DNA of 64,000 bases, taken from contig JADJCA010000013.1 in NCBI GenBank assembly GCA_016703425.1, forward strand, positions 355,737 through 419,736, in the 5' to 3' direction. Of the stretch, positions 1-9,108 are shown one piece after another. The number at the start of each line of letters is the position of its first letter. Positions within the stretch are counted from its first letter, which is position 1. The notes beneath the pieces are model-generated. The model worked only from the letters and a program-made list of their open reading frames with translations. It was not told where the DNA came from and did no database searches. Position numbers and translations under genes: made by a program. Source of the DNA: Myxococcales bacterium. GTDB lineage: Bacteria > Myxococcota_A > Polyangia > Polyangiales > Polyangiaceae.

Positions 1-806
1 AGGCCCTTGATGAGGCGCGGCGCGACGCCGAGGGCGTCGACGCGGTCATCGTGGCGTGCTCGAACCTGCAACGCCCCTACCCCGCCGTGGCCGTCGAAGT
101 TCAGGAGGCGCTCGGTGCCCGCGGCTTCGCCTTCGACATGAACGTCGCGTGCTCGTCGGCCACCTTCGCCATCTCGATGGCACGGGACTTCATCGCGCAG
201 GGCAGCGCGCGACGCGTCCTCGTCGTCAATCCCGAGATCTGCTCGGCCCACCTCAACTTCCGCGATCGCGAGAGCCACTTCATCTTCGGCGACGCGTGCA
301 CCGCCGTGCTCGTTGAAGCGCTCGACGGCTGTCGTGCGGCGTCGCCCTTCGAGATCTTGTCGACGCGACTCGTCACCAAGTTCTCCAGCGCCATTCGAAA
401 CAACATGGGCTTCTTGAGCCGCGCGGCGCCAGAACGCCGCGACGACGCCGACAAACTCTTCGTTCAGCAGGGCCGCAAGGTCTTCAAGGAGGTCTCGCCC
501 ATGGTCGCCGACCTCATCGGCGACCACCTCGACGAGACGGGCATCGACCGGGCGCAGGTTCGGCGCATGTGGCTCCATCAGGCCAACCTGACCATGAACC
601 AGTGGATCGCGCGAAAGGTCCTCGGCCGCGACGTGAGCGCCGAAGAGGCTCCTTCTGAGCTGGCCGAATACGGCAACACGAGCTCTTGCGGTTCGATCAT
701 CGCGTTCCACTCGCACAAAACCGGCCTCTCGCGGGGCGACGTCGGCGTCATCTGCTCGTTCGGCGCAGGCTATTCCGCGGGGAGTGTCCTCGTGGCCGCG
801 CGCTAG
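1..806 (+). CDS. Beta-ketoacyl-ACP synthase III-like (thiolase fold) enzyme, 5' truncated
   Basis: The frame is open from base 3 and ends with TAG at 804-806, leaving about 267 residues of the C-terminal part. The KAS III catalytic triad is visible: the nucleophile in NVACSSATF, the histidine in LHQANLTMN and the asparagine in EYGNTSSCGS. This family condenses acyl-CoA or acyl-ACP with malonyl-ACP in the cytoplasm. The bulkier His-Asn region resembles the long-acyl KAS III branch (beta-ketodecanoyl-ACP synthase type) more than housekeeping FabH, but that subfamily choice is inference. The N-terminus lies outside the window, so operon context is unknown. A run of seven T at 835-841 follows without a clear hairpin. 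Confidence 0.88.
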   Translation, partial: ALDEARRDAEGVDAVIVACSNLQRPYPAVAVEVQEALGARGFAFDMNVACSSATFAISMARDFIAQGSARRVLVVNPEICSAHLNFRDRESHFIFGDACTAVLVEALDGCRAASPFEILSTRLVTKFSSAIRNNMGFLSRAAPERRDDADKLFVQQGRKVFKEVSPMVADLIGDHLDETGIDRAQVRRMWLHQANLTMNQWIARKVLGRDVSAEEAPSELAEYGNTSSCGSIIAFHSHKTGLSRGDVGVICSFGAGYSAGSVLVAAR

Positions 807-890
807 CGTAGCCAGCCAGCGAGTCGCGCCCTCCTTTTTTTCTCGAACGCCGCGCGCGCGGTGCGGTACACGAGGGCTCCGGTTCGCGCG

Positions 891-1886
891 ATGCTCCTTG
901 GCTTTCGTCTTCTTGCGGGTGCGGCGCTGCTCGCGGCGGCTCCCCTAGCCACGGCGGCGGAGCCGCCCGACGCGAAGGCTTTGGCGCCAGCCGCCAAGGC
1001 CCCCGACGACGCCCCCGTCGTCGGCAAGGCGCCCGACGACGGAACCGTGATCGCTGTGTCTTCCGGCGGCATGCTGACGAGCGGAAACTCGCGCGTCCTC
1101 GCCGTGACCGCGAGCGGCGTGTTCGAGTCGCGCTTCGGAAGAAACGCCGCCGGCGCGTCCCTGCTGGGCAACTACGGCCACGGCGCGGCGCCGGGGAGCC
1201 CCGTCGCGGCCACAGCGCAGAACATCCAAGGGCGCCTTCGATACGATCGGTACGCCATCGATCGGGCGAGCGTGTTCCTCTTGCTCACCGGTCGCCATGA
1301 CCGCTTCCAGGGTCTCGACTTCCGGTTCAACGTTGACCCCGGCCTGAAGGTCCTCTTCGTCAAGGACACGACGTCAGCGTTTTGGGGTGAGGCCGGCTAC
1401 GACCTGCAGCACGACGTCAGGCGCGACGACGCGCGCGTCGTGCTCGACGGCGACAAGACCCCAGTGCTCGATGGCGGCGGTCATCCGGTGCGCGTCGACA
1501 AGACGCTAACGGATCACTCGTCACGCCTCTTCGTGGGCTACCGCCGCGCCTTCAACCGAGAGGTCACGCTGACGTTGGGGCTTGAGCACCTGCAGAGCGT
1601 CATCGCGAGCACCAGGTGGCGGATGAACTTCGACGCGCTCCTCGCGGCAAGGATCGTCGGGGGCTTGGCCTTCGGTTTTGGCTTCGGCGCTCGATACGAT
1701 CACGCGCCATTGCCGGGCAAGGCCGACATGGACACAACGATGACGGCGAGCCTCATCTTCGCGTTCAGCGACCTGCCCAGAGCGAAAGACAAGACCGCGC
1801 CTTGCCCTGCGTGCCCGCCCCTCACGCTGCCGCCGCCGCCGCCGCCACAATTCGAGCCCGCGGCCGAGACAACGCGCGCTCCTTAG
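891..1886 (+). CDS. DUF481-like outer-membrane beta-barrel protein
   Basis: The protein has about 331 residues from ATG 891. A GTG at 861 is in frame, but starting at 891 puts the signal peptide (MLLGFRLLAGAALLAAAPLATAA) right at the N-terminus. After an Ala/Pro/Asp-rich linker come alternating amphipathic strands typical of DUF481/YdiY-like barrels (salt-induced outer-membrane family), such as SGGMLTSGNSR, LFVGYRRAF and FGFGARYDH. The end is Pro-rich with a CPAC motif. Predicted site is the outer membrane; the function is not known. Its stop overlaps the stop of the convergent gene downstream. Confidence 0.7.
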   Translation: MLLGFRLLAGAALLAAAPLATAAEPPDAKALAPAAKAPDDAPVVGKAPDDGTVIAVSSGGMLTSGNSRVLAVTASGVFESRFGRNAAGASLLGNYGHGAAPGSPVAATAQNIQGRLRYDRYAIDRASVFLLLTGRHDRFQGLDFRFNVDPGLKVLFVKDTTSAFWGEAGYDLQHDVRRDDARVVLDGDKTPVLDGGGHPVRVDKTLTDHSSRLFVGYRRAFNREVTLTLGLEHLQSVIASTRWRMNFDALLAARIVGGLAFGFGFGARYDHAPLPGKADMDTTMTASLIFAFSDLPRAKDKTAPCPACPPLTLPPPPPPQFEPAAETTRAP

Positions 1887-2296
1887 CGGTTTCGGCGCCG
1901 ATCGAGGTCGGCTCGCCTCGGGGCGCGCCCCGCCGACACCGGTGGCGGCACCAGGCTGGTGATCTTGATGCCCCGTAATAAGGCGTCGAGCTCGCGACGA
2001 GCCACCTCACGCGTCGGGCCTTCGGGGATTCGACTCAGGAGCGCGTGCCCGAGCGCCAGCGCCGAGACCATGTCACCCGGCTCGCCGTGTTCGGCGATCT
2101 CGGCGGTCACCCACTTCCGAGCCTCGGCCCCGGCGTAGCTCTCGATGAACGGCACGAACGCCGCCCGAATGCGCTCACCAAACGACGCGAAGCGAGCTCC
2201 GCCCACGGTCTCGACGGGGGCCACCCCGGCCCACGGTGAAATGAGATCTCGAACGGTGCTGCCATCGAGCTTCGAACCGCCCTTGGTATCCGCCAT
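1883..2296 (-). CDS. Small conserved-looking protein of unknown function
   Basis: The protein has 137 residues and starts at ATG 2296 (MADTKGG). The longer open frame upstream has a biased, non-protein-like composition and is not taken as coding. It is soluble, with a helical central region (FASFGERIRAAFVPFIESYAG) and a helical segment near the C-terminus (VARRELDALLRGI), and has no recognised catalytic motif. It converges on the DUF481-like gene with overlapping stop codons and is divergent from the acyltransferase. I do not recognise the family. Confidence 0.55.
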   Translation of the reverse strand: MADTKGGSKLDGSTVRDLISPWAGVAPVETVGGARFASFGERIRAAFVPFIESYAGAEARKWVTAEIAEHGEPGDMVSALALGHALLSRIPEGPTREVARRELDALLRGIKITSLVPPPVSAGRAPRRADLDRRRNR

Positions 2297-2459
2297 CTCT
2301 GCCTTCCCGGCCGCGCCAAGCGCATGAAGCGACCAGCTTCGAAGCGTCGCAGGCCAACGCGCCTCTGTCGAGCACGCGAGAGCGGCGCAGGCGTGCCTAC
2401 AGTGTCGGCGCGAGCAGCATCGCGCGCTCATTTGGTGATCCGCCATCTTGGGAGCGGCC

Positions 2460-3692
2460 ATGAGGGCTGTGAGTGCCATGCGCGAACCACCGCCAGCCCC
2501 CCCGTCGCACACCACCTCCCGGCCCTCCTCCGTCGCCGCGCCCAGCAGCAGGCCACACTGCGTCGTGCGCGAGCTCCGGGACGTTCGCGAGCTCGAGGCT
2601 CACCTCGATGCATTGTACAAGCTGCAGCACGAGGCCCTGGAAGACAACGGCTACGTGGCGCCAGCGTTCCTCCTGCCACTGCTGCGGCAGTTCGAAGGCC
2701 CAAGCACGCGCATCCTGACAGTCTGGAACGACACGACTCGCGAGCTCGTCTTGGTGATGCCGGTGACGCGCCTGTCGCCGTCTCGGCGCGTGCCACTGCC
2801 GGCGCTCTCAACGTTCACGACCCCGCACGGCCGAATGATGCAGCCCATCGTGCACGGCGCGTACGCCGCAGCGGCGCTTCGGGCCCTGTGGGACTGGATC
2901 GAGGCTCCGGAGCGCCCCTGGCACCTCGTTCTTCTCGAGCACGTCTGGGACGAGTCACCGTTCTACCGGCTGCTGCGAGCCGAACTTCAGCACCGCGGCT
3001 CGCCGCTCTTGACGCGCGAAGCGACCCTGCGGCCAGTGCTGCAGCGGCGCGCGTCGTTCGACGCGTACCTCGGAGAGCTCGCGGCGGCGCGACGCAAAGG
3101 GTACCGGCGCAAGCTGCGTGACCTCGAGAAACGCGGCAGGGTCAGCGTGCACGTGCATCGGGATCTCGCACGCGACCCTGCGCTCGCGACGCGCTTCATG
3201 GAGATCGAGCGGAGGGGATGGAAAGGCGCGGCCGGCACGGCGCTCGCGGCGGCGCCGCGGGACCGCGCCTTCTTCACCGAGTGCGTGGCCCGCTCCGCGG
3301 CTCGCGGCGAACTGTACGCTGTAGAGCTCCAGCTCGACGGCGTGGCCATCGCGATGTCGGTGAACTTCCTCGTCGGGGAGACGCTCTTCGCCTTCAAGAT
3401 CGGCTTCGACGAGGCCTTCGCCGACTACTCTCCCGGCATCTTGGTCGAGCTCGAAGGGCTACGGCACCTGCACGAGCAACAGGTGGCGAACGTCGTCGAG
3501 ACCGGAAGCGCGGTCGGCTCATACGTGGAGAGCTATTTCTTCGACCGACGCCGAATGCAGTGGTTGTGGACCCCCACGAGGCGTCCTTCGGGACGAGCCC
3601 TCATCACGCTATTCCCCGTGGCTCAACGCTTCCGCGCGGGGGCGTTGGCTGCGCTCGCACGGTTGCGGACCGCTACGAGCCGCGCCGTCTGA
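2460..3692 (+). CDS. GNAT-fold acyltransferase of the CelD/BcsL (Acetyltransf_6) type
   Basis: The protein has about 410 residues. ATG 2460 follows a GGGAG sequence; TTG 2448 and ATG 2478 are alternatives. The duplicated GNAT layout of the CelD/BcsL/FemAB-like family is seen: an N-terminal half with LVMPVTRLSPSRRVPLPALST, and a C-terminal half with the basic segment ARRKGYRRKLRDLEKRG, then FMEIERRGWKG, ELYAVELQLDGVAIAMS and FKIGFDEAFADYSPGILVE. That last GFD-x(n)-SPG pattern is the family's usual acceptor/CoA-site signature. These enzymes acylate amino groups in cell-surface polysaccharide or lipid pathways. The substrate here is unknown. It converges on the kinase gene with 8 bp between the stops. 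Confidence 0.75.
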   Translation: MRAVSAMREPPPAPPSHTTSRPSSVAAPSSRPHCVVRELRDVRELEAHLDALYKLQHEALEDNGYVAPAFLLPLLRQFEGPSTRILTVWNDTTRELVLVMPVTRLSPSRRVPLPALSTFTTPHGRMMQPIVHGAYAAAALRALWDWIEAPERPWHLVLLEHVWDESPFYRLLRAELQHRGSPLLTREATLRPVLQRRASFDAYLGELAAARRKGYRRKLRDLEKRGRVSVHVHRDLARDPALATRFMEIERRGWKGAAGTALAAAPRDRAFFTECVARSAARGELYAVELQLDGVAIAMSVNFLVGETLFAFKIGFDEAFADYSPGILVELEGLRHLHEQQVANVVETGSAVGSYVESYFFDRRRMQWLWTPTRRPSGRALITLFPVAQRFRAGALAALARLRTATSRAV

Positions 3693-3700
3693 GCGCAGCT

Positions 3701-4741
3701 CTATTCGCCCTCTTTCGCCTCGGTGTCACCGAACGACGTATCGACGATGATGCTCGGTTCGACCAACGCGTCGAAGATCGCGCTGAGCGCCAGCGACGCC
3801 TCTGCAGCGGAAGGCGGCGCCGGGGCTCCGCTTAAGGCAGGCCTCACGCGCGCCGCCTCCTCCTTCAGCTGAGCGAACGTCGAGCGAACTGCCTTTCGCA
3901 TCTCGGCGGCGTCGGCCCAACGCTCACGCTTGTCGAAGGCGAGCGCCTTGTCGACGACGCCCACGACCCACGTGGGAATGTGCGGTGCCACCTCTCCGAG
4001 CGACGGCGCACGATGCTTCATCGCCGCAATGAGACGCTCCATTTGCGTCTTGCCGGGATGAATGGTGCGCCCCGCGAGGGCGCGAAACATCACGGCGCCA
4101 ACGGCGAAGACGTCGCTTCGGGCCTCGACCTCACCGCTCTTGCCTTGCGCCTGTTCGGGCGCCATGTACGACGCGGTCCCCAGCACGATGCCAGCGCCGG
4201 TCTGCGCGAAGCCGGGAGCGTCGCGCAGGCGAGCGAGCCCGAAGTCGAGCACCTTCACGACGCCGCTCTTCGTCAGAAACAAGTTGGCCGGTTTGATGTC
4301 GCGATGGACGACGCCGCGCTGGTGAAAGGCGCCGAGCACGTCGAGCGCTTGGTCGGCCACCGCCAAGACGTCGGGCACCGGGAGGGTGCCGGCGCTTCGT
4401 TCAATCCACTGCTCCATCGACTCGCCCTCGAGCAGGTCCATGACCAAGAACGGCGCGCCGTCGGCCGTCACGTCGTCGTCGAGGACGCTCACGGCGTCGG
4501 GGTGCTCGACCTGGTTGGCGACATAACCCTCGCGGAGGAAGCGCGCGCGAACCTCTTCCTGCTCTGCGAACGCAGGGAGCAACATCTTGATGGCGACGCG
4601 CTTGCCGTTGCGGTGGGTCGCCGCGAAGACCGCCGCCATGCCGCCGGTGTCGATGAGCCGATCGATGGTCCACTTGTTGGCGAGCGTTTGACCGACGCGC
4701 CGCTGCATCTGATCCCGCGGATCGGGCCCTTTGCTCGTCAT
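3701..4741 (-). CDS. Soluble eukaryote-like Ser/Thr protein kinase
   Basis: The protein has 346 residues from ATG 4741; an in-frame TTG at 4750 is less likely. All kinase landmarks are present: a glycine loop at about 31-38 (DTGGMAAVF, less Gly-rich than usual), the ATP lysine in RVAIKML (about 52), the catalytic loop HRDIKPANL (146-154), DFGLAR (166-171) and the APEQ motif. It has no membrane segment or sensor domain. The short tail after about residue 280 is Ala/Pro-rich. It is likely a cytoplasmic regulatory Hanks-type kinase, abundant in myxobacteria. The target is unknown and the neighbours give no clue. Confidence 0.9.
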   Translation of the reverse strand: MTSKGPDPRDQMQRRVGQTLANKWTIDRLIDTGGMAAVFAATHRNGKRVAIKMLLPAFAEQEEVRARFLREGYVANQVEHPDAVSVLDDDVTADGAPFLVMDLLEGESMEQWIERSAGTLPVPDVLAVADQALDVLGAFHQRGVVHRDIKPANLFLTKSGVVKVLDFGLARLRDAPGFAQTGAGIVLGTASYMAPEQAQGKSGEVEARSDVFAVGAVMFRALAGRTIHPGKTQMERLIAAMKHRAPSLGEVAPHIPTWVVGVVDKALAFDKRERWADAAEMRKAVRSTFAQLKEEAARVRPALSGAPAPPSAAEASLALSAIFDALVEPSIIVDTSFGDTEAKEGE

Positions 4742-4824
4742 GCGCGCCAAGCATTCGTGCTTCGCGCCACCACGTCAAGCGCGGCGCGGCTGTGACTCGC
4801 CGGAGCCACCCGCACCCCCAAGCG

Positions 4825-6753
4825 CTACGCCGGGTCGCGTCGACCTGCGAGGCGCCGGTAGCTCTGCACGATCTCGCTCTCATCGAGGAGCCCTACGATG
4901 CCACCGGAGGCATCCACCACGAGGACCTCGCGGAGATGTTGGCTGAGCATCAACTCCAGCGCCGTGTGGAGATCGTCGGTGTCACGCACCGACGCCGGAG
5001 CCCGCATGAGATCGTCCGCGACGGTCATCGCTTCCAGCTCTCGATCGGCAGCGATCGTCCGCAGCACGTCAGCGTCGATCATTCCGAGGAGAATGCCGCC
5101 GTTGTCCCGAACGGGAAACACCTCTTGCGTGGTGGCTTCGGCGATCTGGCGCACGATGTCCCGCGCCGAGTCCTTCTGATTGAACGCGACGAACGCACGC
5201 GTGCGGTCCACCACCTCGAGGGTGGGCACGCCGCGAAGCACGTCGAAGATGAGCTCTTCGCGGTGCGCCGGCGAATCGCGGCGCGTCGGCACTTGCGCTG
5301 TGTAGAGCGTACGCCGGCGAAGCGCCACGAAGGCGATGCCCTCGGCGAGCATGAGCGGAACGAGCAGGTCGTAGCTGCCGGTAAGCTCGCAAATCATCAC
5401 GAGAGACGCGAGCGGCGCGTGGGCGATGCCTCCGTAGAAGGTGGCCATCCCCACGAGGGCAAAGGCTCCCGGTTCGATGCGCGGATCTTGAAGGACGAGC
5501 TGCGCTGCGCGACCAAATGCGCCGCCAACGAGGCCGCCGACAACGAGCGATGGGCCAAAGTCGCCGGCACTCCCGCCGCTTCCTACGGAGAGGCTTGTGG
5601 CGATCATTTTTGCGAGCGCGAGCAGCACGAGGAGCTGCACGTCACGGCTACCCCCGGGCAACCACGAGGCCCCCGTAATGGCCGCCTGCGCCGCGCCGTA
5701 GCCGCCCCCAAGAATGCCGAGTCCCTGCCCCTCACGGCCAACCGACGGGCCAACGAGCAGCAGGATGGTCGTCGCAAAAGCGCCGAGCGCGAGCCCTCCA
5801 ATGGCCGGCTTGAGCCAGAGCGGCACTCGCATCGCCTTGGCTACCCGCGCGACCGCCGACAACATCCCGCAGAAGGTCGCAGCGAACACGCAGATAACCG
5901 CCGCTAGGAGAGCGTAGAGCGGGAGGTGAGCCGGTATGAAAGGATAACGTCCGTGCGCGAAGAGGGTGCTCTCGCCGAAGAGCGAAATGAACACCGAGTA
6001 CGAGACGACGCTCGCGAGCACGGACGGCACGAGCGCGTCGGACTCAAAGTCGTCGCGATGAAGCACTTCGACCGCGAGCAGCGCGGCGCCGAGCGGCGTG
6101 CGGAAAACGGCAGAGATCCCGGCGGCGGCTCCGGCGACGAGGAGCACGCGACGCTCCCGCTCCGTTACCCTCAGAAGTCGGCCGATGAGCGAGCCGATGC
6201 CGCCGCCGATGAGCATGGTGGGCCCCTCGCGGCCGCCGGAGCCGCCCGTTCCCAACGTGAGCAGCGTCGTCAGGGCTTTCAGCAGGGGGACGCGCGAGCG
6301 AACCTCACCGCCCCGGTGATGGAAGGCCGAAATGATCGCGTCGGTTCCGCCGCCAAACGTCTCTGGTGCAAAGCGCCAGGAGATGAACCCTGCGGCCAGC
6401 GCCCCGAGCGCTGGCACGAAGACGAGAAGCCACGGACGAAACTCCGGGCGGCGAACGATTGTGAGGACCTCTTCCCCGTGCGCCAGGAGCGGTATGTAGC
6501 CCGTCGTCACCTCGAGCAAGGCGTGTTGCACTGCCTCGAGCGCCACGAAGAAGAGCGACCCCGCCACGCCCCCCGCAAGGCCCACGAGCGCTGCGTGGAG
6601 GAGAACACGACCAAGGACCTCGAGCTCGAGAGGCGCGCCTGGACCGGCGAGGCCGAAGAGAGACCGCACGCGTTGTCCCGGCGGCAACGCGCCCGGTCTC
6701 ATGCGGAGCGACGCCGAAGTGGGCCCTTCCCTCCGAGATGGCGGCGCTGACAT
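4825..6753 (-). CDS. CLC-family chloride channel/antiporter with C-terminal CBS pair
   Basis: The protein has 642 residues from ATG 6753. The open frame extends about 1 kb further upstream only as a shadow of nnrS. The CLC signature is clear: GSGGREGP at about 171-178, whose Glu176 matches the gating/proton glutamate, then GAAAGISAVFRTPLGA and the late GSGGSAGDFGPSLVVGG helix. There are about ten hydrophobic segments. The last ~135 residues (505-642) form two CBS domains, the usual nucleotide-sensing regulatory module. It sits in the inner membrane moving Cl- or another anion. It lies 65 bp downstream of nnrS but has its own -10-like hexamer at 6764-6769, so it may be transcribed separately. 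Nitrate or nitrite is a conceivable substrate but unproven. Confidence 0.92.
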   Translation of the reverse strand: MSAPPSRREGPTSASLRMRPGALPPGQRVRSLFGLAGPGAPLELEVLGRVLLHAALVGLAGGVAGSLFFVALEAVQHALLEVTTGYIPLLAHGEEVLTIVRRPEFRPWLLVFVPALGALAAGFISWRFAPETFGGGTDAIISAFHHRGGEVRSRVPLLKALTTLLTLGTGGSGGREGPTMLIGGGIGSLIGRLLRVTERERRVLLVAGAAAGISAVFRTPLGAALLAVEVLHRDDFESDALVPSVLASVVSYSVFISLFGESTLFAHGRYPFIPAHLPLYALLAAVICVFAATFCGMLSAVARVAKAMRVPLWLKPAIGGLALGAFATTILLLVGPSVGREGQGLGILGGGYGAAQAAITGASWLPGGSRDVQLLVLLALAKMIATSLSVGSGGSAGDFGPSLVVGGLVGGAFGRAAQLVLQDPRIEPGAFALVGMATFYGGIAHAPLASLVMICELTGSYDLLVPLMLAEGIAFVALRRRTLYTAQVPTRRDSPAHREELIFDVLRGVPTLEVVDRTRAFVAFNQKDSARDIVRQIAEATTQEVFPVRDNGGILLGMIDADVLRTIAADRELEAMTVADDLMRAPASVRDTDDLHTALELMLSQHLREVLVVDASGGIVGLLDESEIVQSYRRLAGRRDPA

Positions 6754-6763
6754 GAGGATGATG

Positions 6764-6769
6764 AGGGTA
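6764..6769 (-). promoter_or_regulatory. TANNNT hexamer (TACCCT) before the CLC gene
   Basis: TACCCT ends 10 nt before ATG 6753. It is part of a window-wide pattern of -10-like hexamers placed so that transcription would start at or next to the start codon. Confidence 0.4.
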
Positions 6770-6818
6770 CGCCATACCGAGTGGGCTGGCGACGCACCGT
6801 GACGCCGTTCCGCTCGCT

Positions 6819-8066
6819 TCAGCCGGCCTTGCCGTCGACGCGCGCGTTCATGCACACGGGCAAGTAGGTCACGAAGTACAACGCGAACGCGGCAGCCCAG
6901 AGGACTCCCGCGACGGCGACCCACGTGGCATGACGGCCGGGGGCGAAGAGCACACCAACGACACGTGCCAGCGCGGCACCGATCATGAGGACGAAAGCCA
7001 CCACGACCGCACGCGACGGTTCGAGCAGCCGCCCCGTGTGCCCCAGCGCAACGCGCGCCATCATGCCGAGCGTGAGGCAGCCGATGGCACCAACCGTCAG
7101 CGCGTGGGTGCCGACGGAGGGAGGCACGCTGCCGCCGGCGGCCCTTAGCGCCAGGCCGATGGGAATGAAGCCGTGGCCCACGTGGAGAATCCACAGGAGC
7201 GGCACCTTGACAGCCCGCAGCGCACCCCACGAGTGAGAACGTGCAACGAGCAGCGCGGCGGCGACTCCCGCTACCGCGCGCGTGCCGCCGTCGGGGACCC
7301 CAGATGCGTCGGCGACGAAGACGAGGACCACCGCTAAGATCGAAAGCACATCGAGCACTGGTCGACCGCGGATGGTTTCGTCGCGGGTCGCATTGCGCGT
7401 GAACATGGGGATGACGCGTCCAGAAATGATGACCAGCAGCACGACGACGACGTCGACGGCGAGGAGCACGCCGGCCCGCGTGCCGCCGCGAAGACTGCCG
7501 CCGAAGTGCGTCCAAAGCTCGGCTCCCCACAACGACGCAAGCACCGCGAGCATCACGAAGTTCCTCCGGTTCTTGACCGCCAAGAGAGGCCGCGCGAGGA
7601 CCAAGGCGAGCGCCGGGAGGAACGCCAAGTCGAGCACGCTCGCCAGCGCCGGGAGGTGTCGCTCGAAGGCCGTGACCATCCGCCCGAGAAGCCACAGTGC
7701 CGCCAGCCCTGCCAAGAGAGGTCCCGTCGCCGTCTCGCGTCCCGTCCAATTGCCGACGGCGGTCAGCAAGAAGCCGGCGATAACGGCGCTCGTGAAGCCG
7801 AAGAGCATCTCGTGGGCATGCCAAAGCTGGGCGCCACCCTCGCCGCCGGGCGTCAGCACTCCGCGCAGCGCGAGCACCCAGACGAGCGCGACGACGACGC
7901 CGTGGAGCGACGCCAAGAGGAAGAACGGACGAAACCCTTTCTGAAGGAGGGCAAGGCGCACGTCTGGCACCGCCGGCCGCCGAGCCCCGAGCTGCGCCAG
8001 ACGCTCCCCCGCCGCGGGCGGCGAGGACGCGACGCCTGATGGCTGCGCTACGCCTTCTTCGCCCAT
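6819..8066 (-). CDS. nnrS: NnrS family haem-copper membrane protein (nitric oxide response)
   Basis: The protein has 415 residues from ATG 8066. It shows the NnrS fold with about 12 hydrophobic segments and the conserved histidine motifs WHAHEMLFGF near the N-terminus, HVGHGFIP in the middle and GMMARVALGHTGR late in the protein. NnrS proteins lie in the inner membrane and lessen nitrosative stress during nitrite reduction. The start overlaps the HiPIP gene end by 19 bp, so the two are co-transcribed. It lies in the nirK-nirV-sco1-HiPIP block, matching its known role beside NO-producing enzymes. Confidence 0.92.
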   Translation of the reverse strand: MGEEGVAQPSGVASSPPAAGERLAQLGARRPAVPDVRLALLQKGFRPFFLLASLHGVVVALVWVLALRGVLTPGGEGGAQLWHAHEMLFGFTSAVIAGFLLTAVGNWTGRETATGPLLAGLAALWLLGRMVTAFERHLPALASVLDLAFLPALALVLARPLLAVKNRRNFVMLAVLASLWGAELWTHFGGSLRGGTRAGVLLAVDVVVVLLVIISGRVIPMFTRNATRDETIRGRPVLDVLSILAVVLVFVADASGVPDGGTRAVAGVAAALLVARSHSWGALRAVKVPLLWILHVGHGFIPIGLALRAAGGSVPPSVGTHALTVGAIGCLTLGMMARVALGHTGRLLEPSRAVVVAFVLMIGAALARVVGVLFAPGRHATWVAVAGVLWAAAFALYFVTYLPVCMNARVDGKAG

Positions 8067-8350
8067 GATTTGCAGGTGCCAGCCGGGTGCACCGGCCCCT
8101 TCATGATTTGGCAGCCGCCGCACTGGTCCGGTGCTGCCGGCTTGTAGAGCTGGCAGGTCGAACACGGCTTCGCCGGATCGCCGCTCAAGTCGACGTACCC
8201 AAGCACGGTCCTCATGTTCACCTCGTCTGCCGAGAGGCCCGCCGTGTCTGTGCAGGTCAATGACTTCTTCCCGCAGCCGAGCAGTGCGGAAGGCGCGATG
8301 AGAACGGTCGCCATCCCAACGAAAGCCTCACGTCGATCCATGCGCTTCAT
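8048..8350 (-). CDS. High-potential iron-sulfur protein (HiPIP), predicted lipoprotein
   Basis: The protein has 100 residues. ATG 8350 is chosen because AGGAGG lies 7 nt upstream. The N-terminus (RREAFVGM then a hydrophobic stretch ending ALLGC) reads as a Tat-like signal with a lipobox, so the mature protein would be lipid-anchored at Cys26. The C-terminal half fits HiPIP: CSTCQLY (Cys63, Cys66), CGGCQIMKGPV (Cys80) and GTCKSW (Cys93) are the expected four [4Fe-4S] ligands. HiPIPs carry single electrons in the periplasm. Placed between Sco1 and NnrS below nirK, it is a plausible donor to the nitrite reductase (inference). A TGA-N6-TCA operator lies 66 bp upstream. Confidence 0.85.
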   Translation of the reverse strand: MKRMDRREAFVGMATVLIAPSALLGCGKKSLTCTDTAGLSADEVNMRTVLGYVDLSGDPAKPCSTCQLYKPAAPDQCGGCQIMKGPVHPAGTCKSWAKKA

Positions 8351-8408
8351 CAAAACCTCCTGCTCCCTCGATTCGTTGCCTACTGTGATGCCCGTGGCGC
8401 GTCGCGTC

Positions 8409-8424
8409 GATGACATGGATCATC
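8409..8424 (-). promoter_or_regulatory. Crp/Fnr-type operator (TGA-N6-TCA) before the HiPIP gene
   Basis: This 16-bp inverted repeat, GATGACATGGATCATC, has perfect outer arms. It matches the site at 11472-11487 in 13 of 16 positions. Its centre is about 66 bp before the HiPIP start codon. A GTAGGCA element follows 25 nt downstream, nearly the same spacing as before nirK. Confidence 0.65.
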
Positions 8425-8442
8425 GCCCGGCCCCTCGCTCCG

Positions 8443-9108
8443 TCAACGCTTCGCCAAGAGCTCGCGGATGCGCGCCGATGCGGCGGCTCGCGTGTCGGCG
8501 ATGCCGTCGTAGCGAGCGTCGATGCGCCCCTCGCGGTCGAGCAGCGTAATGACAGACGAGTGATTCAACGTCCCGTCCATCTCCCGGTACTTCACCCCCA
8601 GGACCGCGGCGGCGTCGCGGATATCATCGTCTTTGCCCGTGAGCAGCTTCCATCGGCCCGCGTCGAGTCCAAAACGCTTGACCACGCCCCGCAGCACGTC
8701 TGGCGTGTCGTTCTCCGGGTCGATTGTGATGAGCAGGACGCGAAGCCCCTCGCGCTCCTTCGGAGTTAGGGCGGCTTCGATCGCTTTCGTGTTGTTGATG
8801 AGCCGCGGACAGGCCTGCGGGCACGACGCAAAGAACATGGCGACCAAGGTGATCTGCCCGCGAAACGCGTCGATCTTCGACGATGCGCCGTCCTGGTCGA
8901 CAAACGGCGAAGGCAGCGCGTAGATCGACACGCCTCGAACGACGTCGAGCGTCGGCAGGACACCGACCGCGCTCTCGGAGGGCGACGCCTGCGCCATCGC
9001 CGCCGGAGACGCCGACGGAGCCGGAGCCGGCGCTCCGTCCGACTTCGCCACCGACTTGTTGCAGCCGACGAGGAGGACGAGACCCAAGAAGAAGCCGATT
9101 CGGCTCAT
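8443..9108 (-). CDS. SCO1/SenC copper chaperone, predicted lipoprotein
   Basis: The protein has 221 residues with an N-terminal signal ending in a lipobox (LVLLVGC). After an Ala/Pro/Ser linker comes the thioredoxin-like SCO domain with the copper-binding CPQAC motif (Cys96, Cys100) and the matching histidine in LNHSSV (His183). SCO proteins deliver copper to periplasmic or membrane cuproenzymes. Lying two genes downstream of nirK, it probably loads or reduces copper for the nitrite reductase. Its ATG overlaps the stop of the upstream nirV-like gene (ATGA), so the two are translationally coupled. Confidence 0.93.
   Translation of the reverse strand: MSRIGFFLGLVLLVGCNKSVAKSDGAPAPAPSASPAAMAQASPSESAVGVLPTLDVVRGVSIYALPSPFVDQDGASSKIDAFRGQITLVAMFFASCPQACPRLINNTKAIEAALTPKEREGLRVLLITIDPENDTPDVLRGVVKRFGLDAGRWKLLTGKDDDIRDAAAVLGVKYREMDGTLNHSSVITLLDREGRIDARYDGIADTRAAASARIRELLAKR

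Noticed and set aside
831..845. Run of seven T as a Rho-independent terminator
   Set aside because: I could not find a stable GC-rich stem-loop immediately before it.
4792..5907. Long rightward open frame opposite the CLC channel gene
   Set aside because: High-GC shadow: composition is Arg/His/Glu-rich with no family pattern, while the leftward frame encodes all CLC and CBS motifs.
6754..7824. Extension of the CLC open frame about 1 kb upstream
   Set aside because: It overlaps nnrS on the same strand in another frame and shows no CLC or other family motif; ATG 6753 with its hexamer is the better start.
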